Assembly: GCA_934167095.1 (NCBI GenBank)
Contig: CAKPKE010000010.1
Span: 1-52,016 of the forward strand
Source: an uncultured Clostridia bacterium
GTDB taxonomy: Bacteria > Bacillota > Clostridia > TANB77 > CAG-508
Direction: 5' to 3'
Length of the DNA stretch: 52,016 nt
The notes beneath the pieces are model-generated. The model saw only the letters and a list, made by a program, of their open reading frames with translations, was not told where the DNA came from and did no database searches. Shown piece after piece: positions 33,660-42,857 of the stretch (the first letter of the stretch is position 1; each line of letters begins with the position of its first letter). Made by a program: the position numbers and the translations under genes.

Positions 33660-35120
33660 GTGAAACAGGCAGAAAAATCAAGTGAGAAAATATCTATAAC
33701 AGTACTTGGAAAAATTTTAGCAGTAATAATAATGATATTACTTTGTGCAATATCTTTTGGTGGAATTTATGTAGCAAATAAAAATTCAACAAAAAATTTA
33801 ATTAAAGACTACGAATTAGGACTTGACTTATATGGCGGAAGAAATATAGTAATAAAAGTTGATACAAGTAGTGATGATACTTCATCAGATTCTTCTAATA
33901 CAGAAGAAAATACTGAAGAAACAAGCAGTGAAGAAAATGCTGAAAATACTCAAAATGAAGGAATACAAAATCAAGAGGCAAATTCAGAAGAAGCAAGTAG
34001 TGATGTAAATAGTGAAACAAATAATGAGGAAAAAGCAGAAACTGAAACTACTGAAAATAACGAAGAAAACTACAAAAAAGCAAAAGAGATAATTGAAAAA
34101 AGATTAGCTTATATGCAAATATCAGATTATACAATTAGATTAAATAAAGAAGATGGAACAATAACTTTAGACGTTCCAGAAGATTCTAAGACAGACTATG
34201 TTGCTCAATATTGCATTACTCCAGGAGTATTCAAAATGTCAGACAAAGATACTGGAGAAGTATTAATCAGCAACAAAGACATAAAAGATGCAAAAGTGGG
34301 ATACAATACAACTTCATCAGGAACAACTGTATATTTAACAATAGAATTTAACAAAGATGGAAAACAAAAATTGAATGAAATATCAAAAACATATGTATCT
34401 TCGAAAGATGCTGATGGAAACGATACATCTAAAAAAATTGATATGAAATTAGACGATGAAACAATATTATCATCATATTTTGAAGAAGAAATAACAGATG
34501 GAATAATTCAGTTATCTATTGGAACAGCAACAGATTCAACAACATTAAAAACATATTTACAACAAGCATCAAATATAGCAATATTTTTAAATACAGAATC
34601 TCTACCATTAAAATATACAATGGAAATAAATAGATTTGTATTCTCAAATACAGAACTTTCAGATATATTACCAATAGTATTAATTATAGCTGGAGTTATA
34701 GGACTTGCATTTGCAGTATATATGATAATAAAATATAAGAAAATAGGATTATTAGGAATAATATCTACATTAGCATTTGTAGCATTATTATTAATTAATG
34801 TTAGAGAAGGAAATGTAGAATTAACAATTTCTGGAATATTTACAATTATATTAATGTCAATTATAGAAGCAATAGTAGTGATTAATATAATGAAAGAATA
34901 CAAAAAAGATTTAGTTGATGGAAAAAATAAAATGAAAGAACTTCTAAAGAAAACAAGTATAGTGCTATTACCTTTACTAATAATTGCAATAACATTTGCT
35001 TTCTCATCATTTAGTACACTTACAAGTATCGGAATGATAATGTTCTGGGCTATAGTAATAATGGCTTTATATGATATTTTTGTTTTAGGAATGCTAATAT
35101 TTAGACCAGAGAACAAATAA
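33660..35120 (+). CDS. secD: Protein translocase subunit SecD with an acidic Ser/Glu insert (486 aa)
   Basis: Proton-driven subunit aiding preprotein release. First helix about residues 15-38, then YELGLDLYGGRNIVIKV (the conserved LGLDLxGG). A low-complexity insert of Ser, Glu, Asn and Thr follows (about 60-130), then the P1 periplasmic domain and five C-terminal helices. The motif region of helix 4 reads MSIIEAIVVIN, where many SecD proteins have an aspartate, a possible conservative change. The start is GTG at 33660, because the upstream ATGGAGG is the ribosome site itself. Confidence 0.9.
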   Translation: MKQAEKSSEKISITVLGKILAVIIMILLCAISFGGIYVANKNSTKNLIKDYELGLDLYGGRNIVIKVDTSSDDTSSDSSNTEENTEETSSEENAENTQNEGIQNQEANSEEASSDVNSETNNEEKAETETTENNEENYKKAKEIIEKRLAYMQISDYTIRLNKEDGTITLDVPEDSKTDYVAQYCITPGVFKMSDKDTGEVLISNKDIKDAKVGYNTTSSGTTVYLTIEFNKDGKQKLNEISKTYVSSKDADGNDTSKKIDMKLDDETILSSYFEEEITDGIIQLSIGTATDSTTLKTYLQQASNIAIFLNTESLPLKYTMEINRFVFSNTELSDILPIVLIIAGVIGLAFAVYMIIKYKKIGLLGIISTLAFVALLLINVREGNVELTISGIFTIILMSIIEAIVVINIMKEYKKDLVDGKNKMKELLKKTSIVLLPLLIIAITFAFSSFSTLTSIGMIMFWAIVIMALYDIFVLGMLIFRPENK

Positions 35121-35161
35121 AAAATAAAGAATAAGGCAATAAGGAAGGAATAACGGTAAAA

Positions 35162-35812
35162 ATGAAAAAAATAATCAAAATTTTATTATTATGCTTAATA
35201 ATAGTTGGAATAGTATGCATGGCAACTTTAAAGTTTAATATAGGATTAAAATATTCAGCTAATGTTCAAATAGGAGTAAATATAGGAAAAGATTTCAACT
35301 TAACAGATATAAAAAGCATTGCTCAGGAAACATTTGGAACAAATAAAGTTAGCGTCCAATATATAGAATTATATAAAGACATGGTACAGATAACAGTTAA
35401 AGAAGCTTCTGATGAGCAAATTGAACAACTAAATACAAAAATAAATGAAAAATATGAAGTTGATAACAAAGTAGAAGATATAGAAGTGACAAGAAATGAA
35501 CAAATTGATTTTAAATCACTAATAAAACCTTATTTAATACCATTACTAATAACATTTATATTAATATTAATTTATGCATGTGTAGTATTTTTTAAAGTTG
35601 GAATATTTAAAGTAATATATACATTATTAATTAATCTAATAGGAAGTCAAGCTGTTTTACTTAGCATATATGCAATTACAAGGTTACCAATCAATAATTT
35701 TGCACCAATAATTGCAGTAATTGTGTATATTGTTACTATAGTAGTTACAATGTTTTTGTTAGAAAAAGAGAAAGAAGAAATAAATAAAACAACAGTAGAA
35801 GAAAATAAATAA
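35162..35812 (+). CDS. secF: Reduced SecF-like protein (216 aa)
   Basis: By position and N-terminal architecture this is SecF: one helix (about 3-23), a short P1 head (FNIGLKYSANVQIGVNI then FGTNKVSVQYIEL), then three further helices (about 120-142, 148-172, 178-204). The usual SecF has about 300 residues and six helices. Here the last two helices and the canonical GIDFxGG and NDTxVxFDRIRE motifs are missing or unrecognisable. Same direction and 41 bases after secD. It may be a degenerate SecF whose role is mainly structural. Ends at a strong terminator. Confidence 0.7.
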   Translation: MKKIIKILLLCLIIVGIVCMATLKFNIGLKYSANVQIGVNIGKDFNLTDIKSIAQETFGTNKVSVQYIELYKDMVQITVKEASDEQIEQLNTKINEKYEVDNKVEDIEVTRNEQIDFKSLIKPYLIPLLITFILILIYACVVFFKVGIFKVIYTLLINLIGSQAVLLSIYAITRLPINNFAPIIAVIVYIVTIVVTMFLLEKEKEEINKTTVEENK

Positions 35813-35823
35813 ATTAACATAAA

Positions 35824-35864
35824 AAAGATATCAATAATACAATATAGTATTGATATCTTTTTTT
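35824..35864 (+). terminator. Terminator of the tgt-sec operon
   Basis: Perfect 13-bp stem AAAGATATCAATA (35824-35836) with TATTGATATCTTT (35848-35860), then T residues. Confidence 0.93.
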
Positions 35865-35943
35865 GCTATATATAATAGGAAAATCATGTTGTTTTTTTAT
35901 TATATAAAATACGCATTACAAAGAAGAGGGGTGTAACTTAAAT

Positions 35944-36264
35944 ATGAATTTAAAGAAACTTTATGAAAAAATTTTTTATAGAAGTATAAGGTCTGATTTA
36001 AAATATGAAGAAGCTACTCAAATAATAGCAAGTCAAAAGTCTGTAGTAATAGATGTAAGAACACCTGAAGAATATAATAAAAAACACTATGAAGGGGCAA
36101 TAAATATACCATTATACGAAATCGAAAGAGTTGAAAATGAAATAAAAAATAAAGATGAACTTATTTTTTTGTATTGTAAAGTAGGACAGAGAAGTGAAAT
36201 GGCTAAACAAATATTGATGCAAAATGGCTACAAAAATATATATACGTTTGATGCTAAAGTATGA
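35944..36264 (+). CDS. Rhodanese-like domain protein (106 aa)
   Basis: Single rhodanese domain: VVIDVRTPEEYNKKHYEGAINIPL is the substrate-binding front, and the catalytic cysteine loop is YCKVGQRS (C at about residue 78). Such small cytoplasmic domains carry persulfide sulfur or act in redox sensing. It has its own GAAGAGGGG site and a gap from secF, and stands alone. The reaction partner is unknown. Confidence 0.9.
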   Translation: MNLKKLYEKIFYRSIRSDLKYEEATQIIASQKSVVIDVRTPEEYNKKHYEGAINIPLYEIERVENEIKNKDELIFLYCKVGQRSEMAKQILMQNGYKNIYTFDAKV

Positions 36265-36372
36265 AGATACTAGTGATAAAAAATTAAAATAAAAGAAAAA
36301 ATGCAGAAAAAAGTCTGTAAATTTATAAATTAATAAAGCTAAGCTATAAAAAATAAAAGCCCGCAAAATAAA

Positions 36373-37242
36373 TTAAATGTGCAGACTTTTCTTTTTTAGA
36401 TTCTTTTCTTTTTTTAGCAATCTATAAGTGTTGCAAATATTGCAATCTCTACAAATTGAAACTCTATCATCAAATATCAATTTTAAAGTATTTATAAAAT
36501 CATCTTCTTCATCAACTAGGTGTATTACTAGTTTTTTTGGAAGAAGAGATAATAATGAATTTAAAGCATAGTCATTTGATGAAAAGGTAATATCAGATAA
36601 ATATGGTAAATCCAAATTATTATGCGACAAAGATATGATTTTTTTATTTTCGTCTAGTAATATAGATTCTGAATTTACATATATCAAATGAATAACTGAA
36701 GAATTATAATTCTTTGAATTTATATAAAGCTTTAAAAGCTCAATGAATTCAGAGTATTCTTTATTTACAACAAACTCATTGACGCAAGAATCAGCTATTG
36801 TGTTCAAAAAGTCCGTATATTTATAAATTCTAAAATTGATAAATCCGCTTAATATCATACTTTTTGATGAGCGAATATAATTAATAATGGCATCAAGAAG
36901 TATGTTTTTTTTAGTCTTATGTTGATGAATAGAATGTAGTTTATTTAAACAAAGATTCTGTATTTCAGCAATTTCATCTGTGTCAAAATAAAAAAAGTTA
37001 GCAATCAGAAGTCGATTTATAATTATAGGCTCATAAACTTCAATTATGAAAGCACATAAAACATTGGATAATTTTTCATAAAATAAGTTAGTATCATTAC
37101 CAACATAATGTATAATAATATTAGAGTATTTACTGAATTTCTTTACAACAAAAATGACATTCGGTAAATCTATATTAGAAAGCAAACTAGTTAAGCTTAT
37201 AATATCACTTTGCTTATTAGTTTTTATACAAAAAGAAACCAT
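36373..37242 (-). CDS. ytxC: Sporulation protein YtxC family (289 aa)
   Basis: Resembles the YtxC family of spore-forming Firmicutes. The central block GFINFRIYKYTDFLNTIADS, a following E-x-V-V-N-K-E-Y helix, VIHLIYVNSESILLDENKKII, LLSLLPKKLVIHL and the C-terminal cysteine cluster CRDCNIC (about 275-281) fit. Family function is not established beyond the sporulation link. GGAGG on the minus strand selects the ATG at 37242; a TTG four codons earlier overlaps it. Its 3' end lies in a convergent hairpin facing the rhodanese gene. AT-rich as the host. Confidence 0.8.
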   Translation of the reverse strand: MVSFCIKTNKQSDIISLTSLLSNIDLPNVIFVVKKFSKYSNIIIHYVGNDTNLFYEKLSNVLCAFIIEVYEPIIINRLLIANFFYFDTDEIAEIQNLCLNKLHSIHQHKTKKNILLDAIINYIRSSKSMILSGFINFRIYKYTDFLNTIADSCVNEFVVNKEYSEFIELLKLYINSKNYNSSVIHLIYVNSESILLDENKKIISLSHNNLDLPYLSDITFSSNDYALNSLLSLLPKKLVIHLVDEEDDFINTLKLIFDDRVSICRDCNICNTYRLLKKEKNLKKKSLHI

Positions 37243-37345
37243 AAAGTCCTCCAAATCAAATATAAAATAATTAAAAAAATTAAATATAAATGCAAAATAA
37301 TTTAATTAAAAGTAAAATGCAACTTTAAATATAAAAGCAAAATAA

Positions 37346-37404
37346 AAAATAGTATATAAAATATATAATTAGTATTAACTAAAAAATATTTCATATACTA
37401 TTTT
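37346..37404 (-). terminator. Terminator of the DUF4912-GH57 operon
   Basis: Perfect 12-bp stem AAAATAGTATAT (37346-37357) with ATATACTATTTT (37393-37404), on the minus strand downstream of the GH57 stop. The rest of 37243-37443 is featureless AT-rich sequence. Confidence 0.7.
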
Positions 37405-37443
37405 ATTCTAAAAATATATTAATGAAACTTGGACTTTCAAAAA

Positions 37444-39060
37444 TTATCTATATATACGATAATCAACTTCAGGGAATATACAGTCAAAAATTTCAATTTT
37501 TTTCAAGAAATTTTCATCAACCTTTTCATTTTTTAATTGATAATAAAGTTTTGTAAATCTTCCAATATGATCCTTTATTCTTTTTTTGGCATAATCAACC
37601 ATAGTTCCATTTGTTATAATAAATAACCAATCACTACTTTGTGCAAGTAGAAGTTCTCTTGCACATTGATTTAAAGCTCGTTTTGTTATTTCTGAAATTT
37701 CTTCTGGCATTGAAGCGATCTTTTCATCAGTAAATAGATTTGCAAGTTCTACCATTCTGTCACCTGCAACATGTAAATGTCTATGTACATAGTCGTTTGA
37801 TGGATTTAACCATACTTCGCTGTAACCATTTGCACCCCAACTTGAACGACAAGGTGTAGAAATTTGAATTTCAGGATATTTATCAATGTACTCACTAGGA
37901 GTAATTAAATCAAAGTCACATTTATCATAATAAATTTTCTTAAATAAAGTGTAAAGCCAATTTGGACCTTCATACCACCAGTGACCATAAAGTTCAGCAT
38001 CATAAGGGCAAAGAACAATAGGAGGATTTTTTGTAAAGTTTGCAGCATCTGTTATCTGTCTTTCTCTTGAATCAAAGAAATGACCTGCTTGCTTATTTAT
38101 TGAATCCCAAGCCCATTGAACATTATAATAATCTTTTTCACAATCTTTACCAGTTATTCTGTAATATTTTATTCCAGTTGGAACTCTTGCTCCATTTGTT
38201 GCGATATAAGGTTTTATATAATCATAAGGAGCATCATAACCAATATCTCTATACCATTCTCTGTAATTATAATCTCCTGGATAGCCATTAATAGAACTCC
38301 AAACTTGTCTTGATGATTCTAAGTCACGACCAAAAGCAACTATTCCGTCAGGAGAAATGATTGGTGCAAGTGTGCCATAAACAGGAGTAGGGTTAGCATA
38401 TAAAATTCCATGTGTTTCAGTAATTACATATTGAATTCCAAATTCGCGTAAATATTTATCTGCTTCAGGAACATATCCACATTCAGGAAGCCATATTCCA
38501 CGAGGTTTTCTGCCAAAATATTTTTCATAAGTTTGAACACCAACAGCAATTTGTGCTCTAACTGTTTTTTCATTAACATATAATATAGGAAAGTAACCAT
38601 GTGTTGCTCCACAAGTTATTATTTCTAAAACGCCAATATCTTGGAAATGTTTAAATCCTGTAATTATATTGCAATTATAAATATCTTTGAAAACATGTAA
38701 ATCATTAGAATATCTGTCAACATAATATTGAGCTAAATTTTTTAAACTATAATTATCTTGATTTCTAATAATTTCTTTTTTGGCAAGTTCAATATGAGAA
38801 TTTAAATATTTTATATATCTTTCTTGTAATAATTTATTATCAAGCATATTTAATAAAGGTGGAGTCATAGACATTGTAATTCTAAAGTCAACACCTTCAT
38901 TTACAAGTTTTTCAAAGTTTAAAAGAAGAGGGATATAGGTTTCTGAAATTGCTTCAAAAAGCCATTGTTCCTCTAAATAATCTTCACTTTCTGGATGATG
39001 TACAAAAGGTAGATGTGCATGAAGCACAAAACTTACATATCCTTTTGGGTTTGTTTTCAT
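37444..39060 (-). CDS. GH57-family 1,4-alpha-glucan branching enzyme (538 aa)
   Basis: Glycoside hydrolase family 57 (DUF1957 type), which makes alpha-1,6 branches in glycogen-like glucans. Motif 1 is VLHAHLPFV near residue 12. The nucleophile motif is GIWLPECGY with E193. The acid/base motif is CPYDAELYGHWW with D354. A helical C-terminal domain follows. Full length. It is the second gene of a minus-strand pair with the DUF4912 protein and divergent from a GT4 glycosyltransferase. This arrangement supports synthesis of storage glucan. The alternative call, an alpha-amylase of the same family, is less likely given the context. Confidence 0.9.
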   Translation of the reverse strand: MKTNPKGYVSFVLHAHLPFVHHPESEDYLEEQWLFEAISETYIPLLLNFEKLVNEGVDFRITMSMTPPLLNMLDNKLLQERYIKYLNSHIELAKKEIIRNQDNYSLKNLAQYYVDRYSNDLHVFKDIYNCNIITGFKHFQDIGVLEIITCGATHGYFPILYVNEKTVRAQIAVGVQTYEKYFGRKPRGIWLPECGYVPEADKYLREFGIQYVITETHGILYANPTPVYGTLAPIISPDGIVAFGRDLESSRQVWSSINGYPGDYNYREWYRDIGYDAPYDYIKPYIATNGARVPTGIKYYRITGKDCEKDYYNVQWAWDSINKQAGHFFDSRERQITDAANFTKNPPIVLCPYDAELYGHWWYEGPNWLYTLFKKIYYDKCDFDLITPSEYIDKYPEIQISTPCRSSWGANGYSEVWLNPSNDYVHRHLHVAGDRMVELANLFTDEKIASMPEEISEITKRALNQCARELLLAQSSDWLFIITNGTMVDYAKKRIKDHIGRFTKLYYQLKNEKVDENFLKKIEIFDCIFPEVDYRIYR

Positions 39061-39102
39061 ATCTTAATAAATTCCTTTCGTTTTGTAGTTGAAATCCATA
39101 GC

Positions 39103-39984
39103 CTATTTGAAAGTAGAGCTAGGATTTCCTGAAGATGGATTTTTTAAATCCAATTTAAAGTTATTTCCGAAGGCAGATGCAAGTTCTTCTTCAGAGAAAC
39201 TACATAAATCGTAAATTTTCTTAAGGCTACGAATAAATGAACCAGAAGAAATTTTTTCTGATGTTACCGCATTTGTTTTTAAATTTTTGAAATATACTGT
39301 TGATATATCTGAATCTAATAAAACATGATCATTTGGAGCTGGCATTTCGTTAGAAGAAGAAATGTATAAATAATTGTTTGGAATATCAATATGTCTTTCT
39401 TCATTGTAAAATTTAGCTCTACGACCAAGCTCTACTGTGTAATTACAATTTGCATCAGAAACTTCTATATACCAACCATTTGCAAAATCATCAACTTCGA
39501 CTTCAAAAGAATAATTCATAGTATTGTTGTGAACTATAAGAACTGGTTTTGTATAATTTAAAAAATCTGGACCAAATTCTTCTTTGAATTTTTCTATGCT
39601 ATCATCAGTAACATCCCAATAAACAAATAATCTGTTTGGTGTTTGAGCAAGAACTTTTACAACAGTTTGATTATATCTATAAGGCAAATCATAATGCTCT
39701 AAAAGAGATATGTTTTTTAGTGTTTCTTCAGTATTTAAGACATCTTCTGTAGAAACAGCTTTTTTTACAGCTTTTTTTCTTGTTGTTGTAGTTTTTGTCG
39801 CTTTCTTTGTAGTTTTTGTTGATGTTTTAGCTACTGCTTTAGTAGCTTTTTCTTTTGTTTCTTTAGTTTTTGTGGCCACCTTAGATTTAGAAGTAGCTTT
39901 TTTTGTTTTAGTAGCTTTTTCTTCTAATGCTGTAGTTTTTACCTTTTTTGTAGCATCTTTTTGTGCTTTTTCCTTTGATGGCAT
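39103..39984 (-). CDS. DUF4912 protein with a histone-H1-like basic tail (293 aa)
   Basis: Two parts. Residues 1-78 are a Lys/Ala/Thr low-complexity tail (repeats such as KKATKTTTTRKKAVKKA) expected to be disordered and to bind polyanions. Residues about 95-265 form a DUF4912 domain with YRYNQTVVKVLAQTPNRLF, YWDVTDDS and WYIEVSDANCNYTVELGRR, a beta-sandwich thought to relate to carbohydrate-binding modules. It is the first gene of the operon with the GH57 branching enzyme, so glucan binding is the best inference. GGAGG precedes the ATG. Confidence 0.87.
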   Translation of the reverse strand: MPSKEKAQKDATKKVKTTALEEKATKTKKATSKSKVATKTKETKEKATKAVAKTSTKTTKKATKTTTTRKKAVKKAVSTEDVLNTEETLKNISLLEHYDLPYRYNQTVVKVLAQTPNRLFVYWDVTDDSIEKFKEEFGPDFLNYTKPVLIVHNNTMNYSFEVEVDDFANGWYIEVSDANCNYTVELGRRAKFYNEERHIDIPNNYLYISSSNEMPAPNDHVLLDSDISTVYFKNLKTNAVTSEKISSGSFIRSLKKIYDLCSFSEEELASAFGNNFKLDLKNPSSGNPSSTFK

Positions 39985-40157
39985 AGTATATCCTCCTTTG
40001 TTTATATTACTTACATTTTTAATCGTATAAAATCTTAGTATATACTACAACAAAAGAAAAATAAATTCAATAGTAAAGAGAAAAATAGAAGCAAAAAAAT
40101 GAAAAAATTATGTCAAAAAATTAAGTGAAAATTTTTTGAAAAAATTGCAGAAAAATG

Positions 40158-40186
40158 TTTACATTTGTATTTTTTTTGTATACAAT
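40158..40186 (+). promoter_or_regulatory. Promoter of the GT4 gene
   Basis: TTTACA (40158-40163), 17-bp T-rich spacer, TACAAT (40181-40186), in the divergent gap opposite the DUF4912 gene. Confidence 0.7.
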
Positions 40187-40242
40187 AGAGATGCTTATGG
40201 AAAGTAACGAAAGAAAATGAAGTGAAGGGAGATTTTAAGGTA

Positions 40243-41538
40243 ATGAAAATACTAATGCTAACATGGGAGTATCCACCAAGAATAGTAGGCGGAATAGCTA
40301 GAGTAGTGCATGATTTATCAAAAAGATTAATAAAAGATGGACATGAAGTAACTGTTGTAACATACAGAGATAATGCTGATATACCTAGCTATGAAAATGA
40401 TAAAGGCGTTAATGTATACAGAGTAGATAATTACATGATTCATCCAAATAATTTCATAGATTGGATTATGCAATTAAACTTCAATATGTTATCAAAAGCA
40501 ACAGAAATAATAAATAAAGAAGGTGGATTTGATGTTATTCATGCACATGATTGGTTAGTAACATATGCTGCTAAATCATTAAAAAATGCTTATGACATTC
40601 CTATTGTAGCAACAATACACGCAACAGAAGCAGGCAGAAACAGCGGAATACATGATGAAACACAAAGATACATAAATGACACAGAATGGCTTTTAACTTA
40701 TGAAGCAAGCGAGGTAATTGTAAATAGTAATTATATGAGAAATGAAATTCAAAGATTATTTGGATTACCTTATGAAAAAATTAATGTTATACCAAACGGA
40801 ATAAACCTATCTAACTTCACAGGAATTGAAAGAGATTATGATTTTAGACGTCAATACGCTATGGACAATGAAAAAATAATTCTATACGTAGGTAGACTTG
40901 TATACGAAAAAGGTGTTCAAAACTTGATTGCAGCAATGCCAAAAATACTTGCAAACTATCATGATTCAAAATTAATAATTGCTGGTCGTGGTGGAATGAT
41001 GGACGAACTAAAACAAGAAGCAAGAAACTTAGGACTAGATAATAAAGTATACTTTACAGGATACTTAGATTCTAAAAAGGTTCAAAAAATGTATAAATGT
41101 GCGGATGTAGCAGTATTCCCAAGTACTTATGAACCATTTGGAATTGTAGCACTAGAAGGAATGCTTGCAGGAGTTCCAACAGTTGTATCTGATGTTGGTG
41201 GATTAGATGAAATAATAAATCATGGAGAAGATGGAATGAAAGCTTATTGCGGAAATCCAAATTCTATTGCAGATTCAGTTTTAGCATTATTATATGATCA
41301 TCAATTAGCAGCAAATTGTAGTAAAGCAGCAGTTAAGAAAGTTAAAGAACAATTCAATTGGGAAAAAATTGCTCAAGATACACACTTTACTTATGAAAAA
41401 GCAGTTTGTCAAACAATGGCTGAAAGACAAGCAAGACAAATGCTACAAGAAAAAGCACAAAAAACTCAAAAAGCAGAAAATACACAAAAAGAAATTACAA
41501 ATTTATTATCATTCAGAAAAAAACATGCATATGCATAA
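40243..41538 (+). CDS. Family 4 glycosyltransferase, glycogen-synthase-like (431 aa)
   Basis: Retaining GT-B fold enzyme. N-terminal MLTWEYPPRIVGGIARVV resembles the ADP-glucose-binding start of starch/glycogen synthases. DVIHAHDWLV and the C-terminal donor site LYVGRLVYEKGVQNLI, IAGRGG, then FPSTYEPFGIVALEGMLAG (E-x7-E) complete the fold. The C-terminal Gln/Lys tail is extra. GGGAG supports the ATG at 40243, seven codons inside the longest frame. It stands divergent from the GH57/DUF4912 operon, so an alpha-glucan product is likely. The donor sugar is not certain. The ylbF-like gene follows after 17 bases. Confidence 0.92.
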   Translation: MKILMLTWEYPPRIVGGIARVVHDLSKRLIKDGHEVTVVTYRDNADIPSYENDKGVNVYRVDNYMIHPNNFIDWIMQLNFNMLSKATEIINKEGGFDVIHAHDWLVTYAAKSLKNAYDIPIVATIHATEAGRNSGIHDETQRYINDTEWLLTYEASEVIVNSNYMRNEIQRLFGLPYEKINVIPNGINLSNFTGIERDYDFRRQYAMDNEKIILYVGRLVYEKGVQNLIAAMPKILANYHDSKLIIAGRGGMMDELKQEARNLGLDNKVYFTGYLDSKKVQKMYKCADVAVFPSTYEPFGIVALEGMLAGVPTVVSDVGGLDEIINHGEDGMKAYCGNPNSIADSVLALLYDHQLAANCSKAAVKKVKEQFNWEKIAQDTHFTYEKAVCQTMAERQARQMLQEKAQKTQKAENTQKEITNLLSFRKKHAYA

Positions 41539-41555
41539 AATAAGGAGTTACTATT

Positions 41556-41888
41556 ATGAATGTTTATGACACAGCAAATAGATTAGCACAAGAGATAAAA
41601 GAATCAACTGAATATGAACAATACAAGAAAATAAAAAACGAAATAAATAGTAATACTGAATATAAAGCAAAAATTGATGATTTTGAAAAGGCAAGATATA
41701 GCCTACAAATTAATCAAATGAAAGGCATTGAAGTATCAAAAGAAGAACAAGACAAATTAGAGCAAAAATATATGGAAATGATGAAAGAACCAAAAATAAA
41801 AGAATATTTTGATACGGAAATGAGATTTAATGTTTTACTAACAGATGTAAATAAAATAATAGCAGAAGCAGTAAAAGAAGTATTATAA
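41556..41888 (+). CDS. ylbF: YlbF/YmcA-family regulator (110 aa)
   Basis: All-helical DUF964 protein. DTANRLAQEIKESTEYEQYKKIK and the following DFEKARYSLQINQMKG match the family, whose Bacillus members form an RNase Y-associated complex controlling mRNA maturation, biofilm and sporulation. The length is typical. Complex partners are not in this window. TAAGGAG precedes the ATG. It is co-transcribed with the GT4 gene and ends at a terminator. Confidence 0.87.
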   Translation: MNVYDTANRLAQEIKESTEYEQYKKIKNEINSNTEYKAKIDDFEKARYSLQINQMKGIEVSKEEQDKLEQKYMEMMKEPKIKEYFDTEMRFNVLLTDVNKIIAEAVKEVL

Positions 41889-41893
41889 AATGG

Positions 41894-41933
41894 AGATATA
41901 GATACAGCTAGGTTTGTGTCTATATCTTTTTTT
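41894..41933 (+). terminator. Terminator after ylbF
   Basis: AGATATAGATACA (41894-41906) pairs with TGTGTCTATATCT (41915-41927, one G-T), then seven T residues. Confidence 0.92.
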
Positions 41934-42028
41934 GAATAATGTATTGATTTTTATTTACCTATGTGTTATTCGTTTATACACATCTATAAGAAAAAAGTCA
42001 AACTATAATTTTGAATAAGGATGGTATT

Positions 42029-42715
42029 ATGGAAATACTAATTGGAGTTTTTATTTTATCAATAATAATCCTGCTTATAGGATTTGATATAAAACTAAAG
42101 AAGATAAAAGAATTAAAAGAGATAAATTTTGACGAAGAAAATATTAAGTTAGTTGAAAAATTGCCAAGTAATATTGAAATATGTAAGGAAATATTGGAAA
42201 AATTCAAAAATGAAAATGTAAAAATTGAATGTGATGAAAAAAGCAATTCTAGCTATTATATAGTGCTATCTAACAAGATTATAATTGGTAATGTAAATAA
42301 ATCTTTTACAAGAATTCAAACTGTAATTCACGAGTGTATTCACTCTGTGCAAAATAGAAAAATATTATTAGCAAATTATATATTATCAAATCTTAACAAT
42401 TTGTATTTTTTAGCACTAATAATATTAGGAATAATAAATAAAACTAGTGAATATACAAACAACATTTTATTAGCAACTTTTGTGAGTTTGCAGTTTATTG
42501 CGTTTTCAATTAGAAGTTTTTTAGAACTGGATGCAATGATAAGAGCAGAATATGAAACTGACAAATATTTAGAAAACAAAACACAGAACAAAGATGAGAT
42601 AATGTTAAAATATAAAGAATTAAATAAAACAGGAATAAAGCTTTATATTTGTAGTTTACTTTTAAAAGCTTTGGCTAAAATCTTTATAATTAATATTTTA
42701 GCTAAATATAGCTAA
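42029..42715 (+). CDS. Membrane protein with an HExxH zinc motif (228 aa)
   Basis: N-terminal helix at about residues 3-20. A soluble domain contains QTVIHECIHSVQ, an H-E-x-x-H metalloprotease-type site (about residues 102-106). Two to three more helices follow (about 122-140, 150-172, 205-225). The gluzincin-like Glu could be in LELDAMIRAEYETD, about 65 residues later. It resembles small YugP/DUF2226-like membrane metallopeptidases in layout, but I do not recognise the exact family. The ATG at 42029 with AAGGA is preferred over the TTG at 42011. Stand-alone gene. Confidence 0.65.
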   Translation: MEILIGVFILSIIILLIGFDIKLKKIKELKEINFDEENIKLVEKLPSNIEICKEILEKFKNENVKIECDEKSNSSYYIVLSNKIIIGNVNKSFTRIQTVIHECIHSVQNRKILLANYILSNLNNLYFLALIILGIINKTSEYTNNILLATFVSLQFIAFSIRSFLELDAMIRAEYETDKYLENKTQNKDEIMLKYKELNKTGIKLYICSLLLKALAKIFIINILAKYS

Positions 42716-42787
42716 AACAAGTGTTGCTTATGCAAGAATATAATATGACAGAAAATACTAAAAACGTCAAGTAATAATGTGAAAAAG

Positions 42788-42816
42788 TTGACGAATTATG
42801 TAAAATATGGTAAAAT
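42788..42816 (+). promoter_or_regulatory. Promoter of the orphan gene at 42858, with the shared spacer 9-mer
   Basis: TTGACG (42788-42793), 17-bp spacer AATTATGTAAAATATGG, TAAAAT (42811-42816). The leader can fold GTCCA (42829-42833) with TGGAC (42850-42854), which would place the ribosome site AAAGGAG in the loop. Confidence 0.72.
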
Positions 42817-42857
42817 ATAGTAAATATGGTCCATGATAATTGAAAGGAGTGGACAAA

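Noticed and set aside
36264..36420. Possible small gene or RNA between the rhodanese and ytxC
   Set aside because: Only a convergent hairpin (AGTCTG/CAGACT with A and T runs) is seen; there is no frame or promoter.
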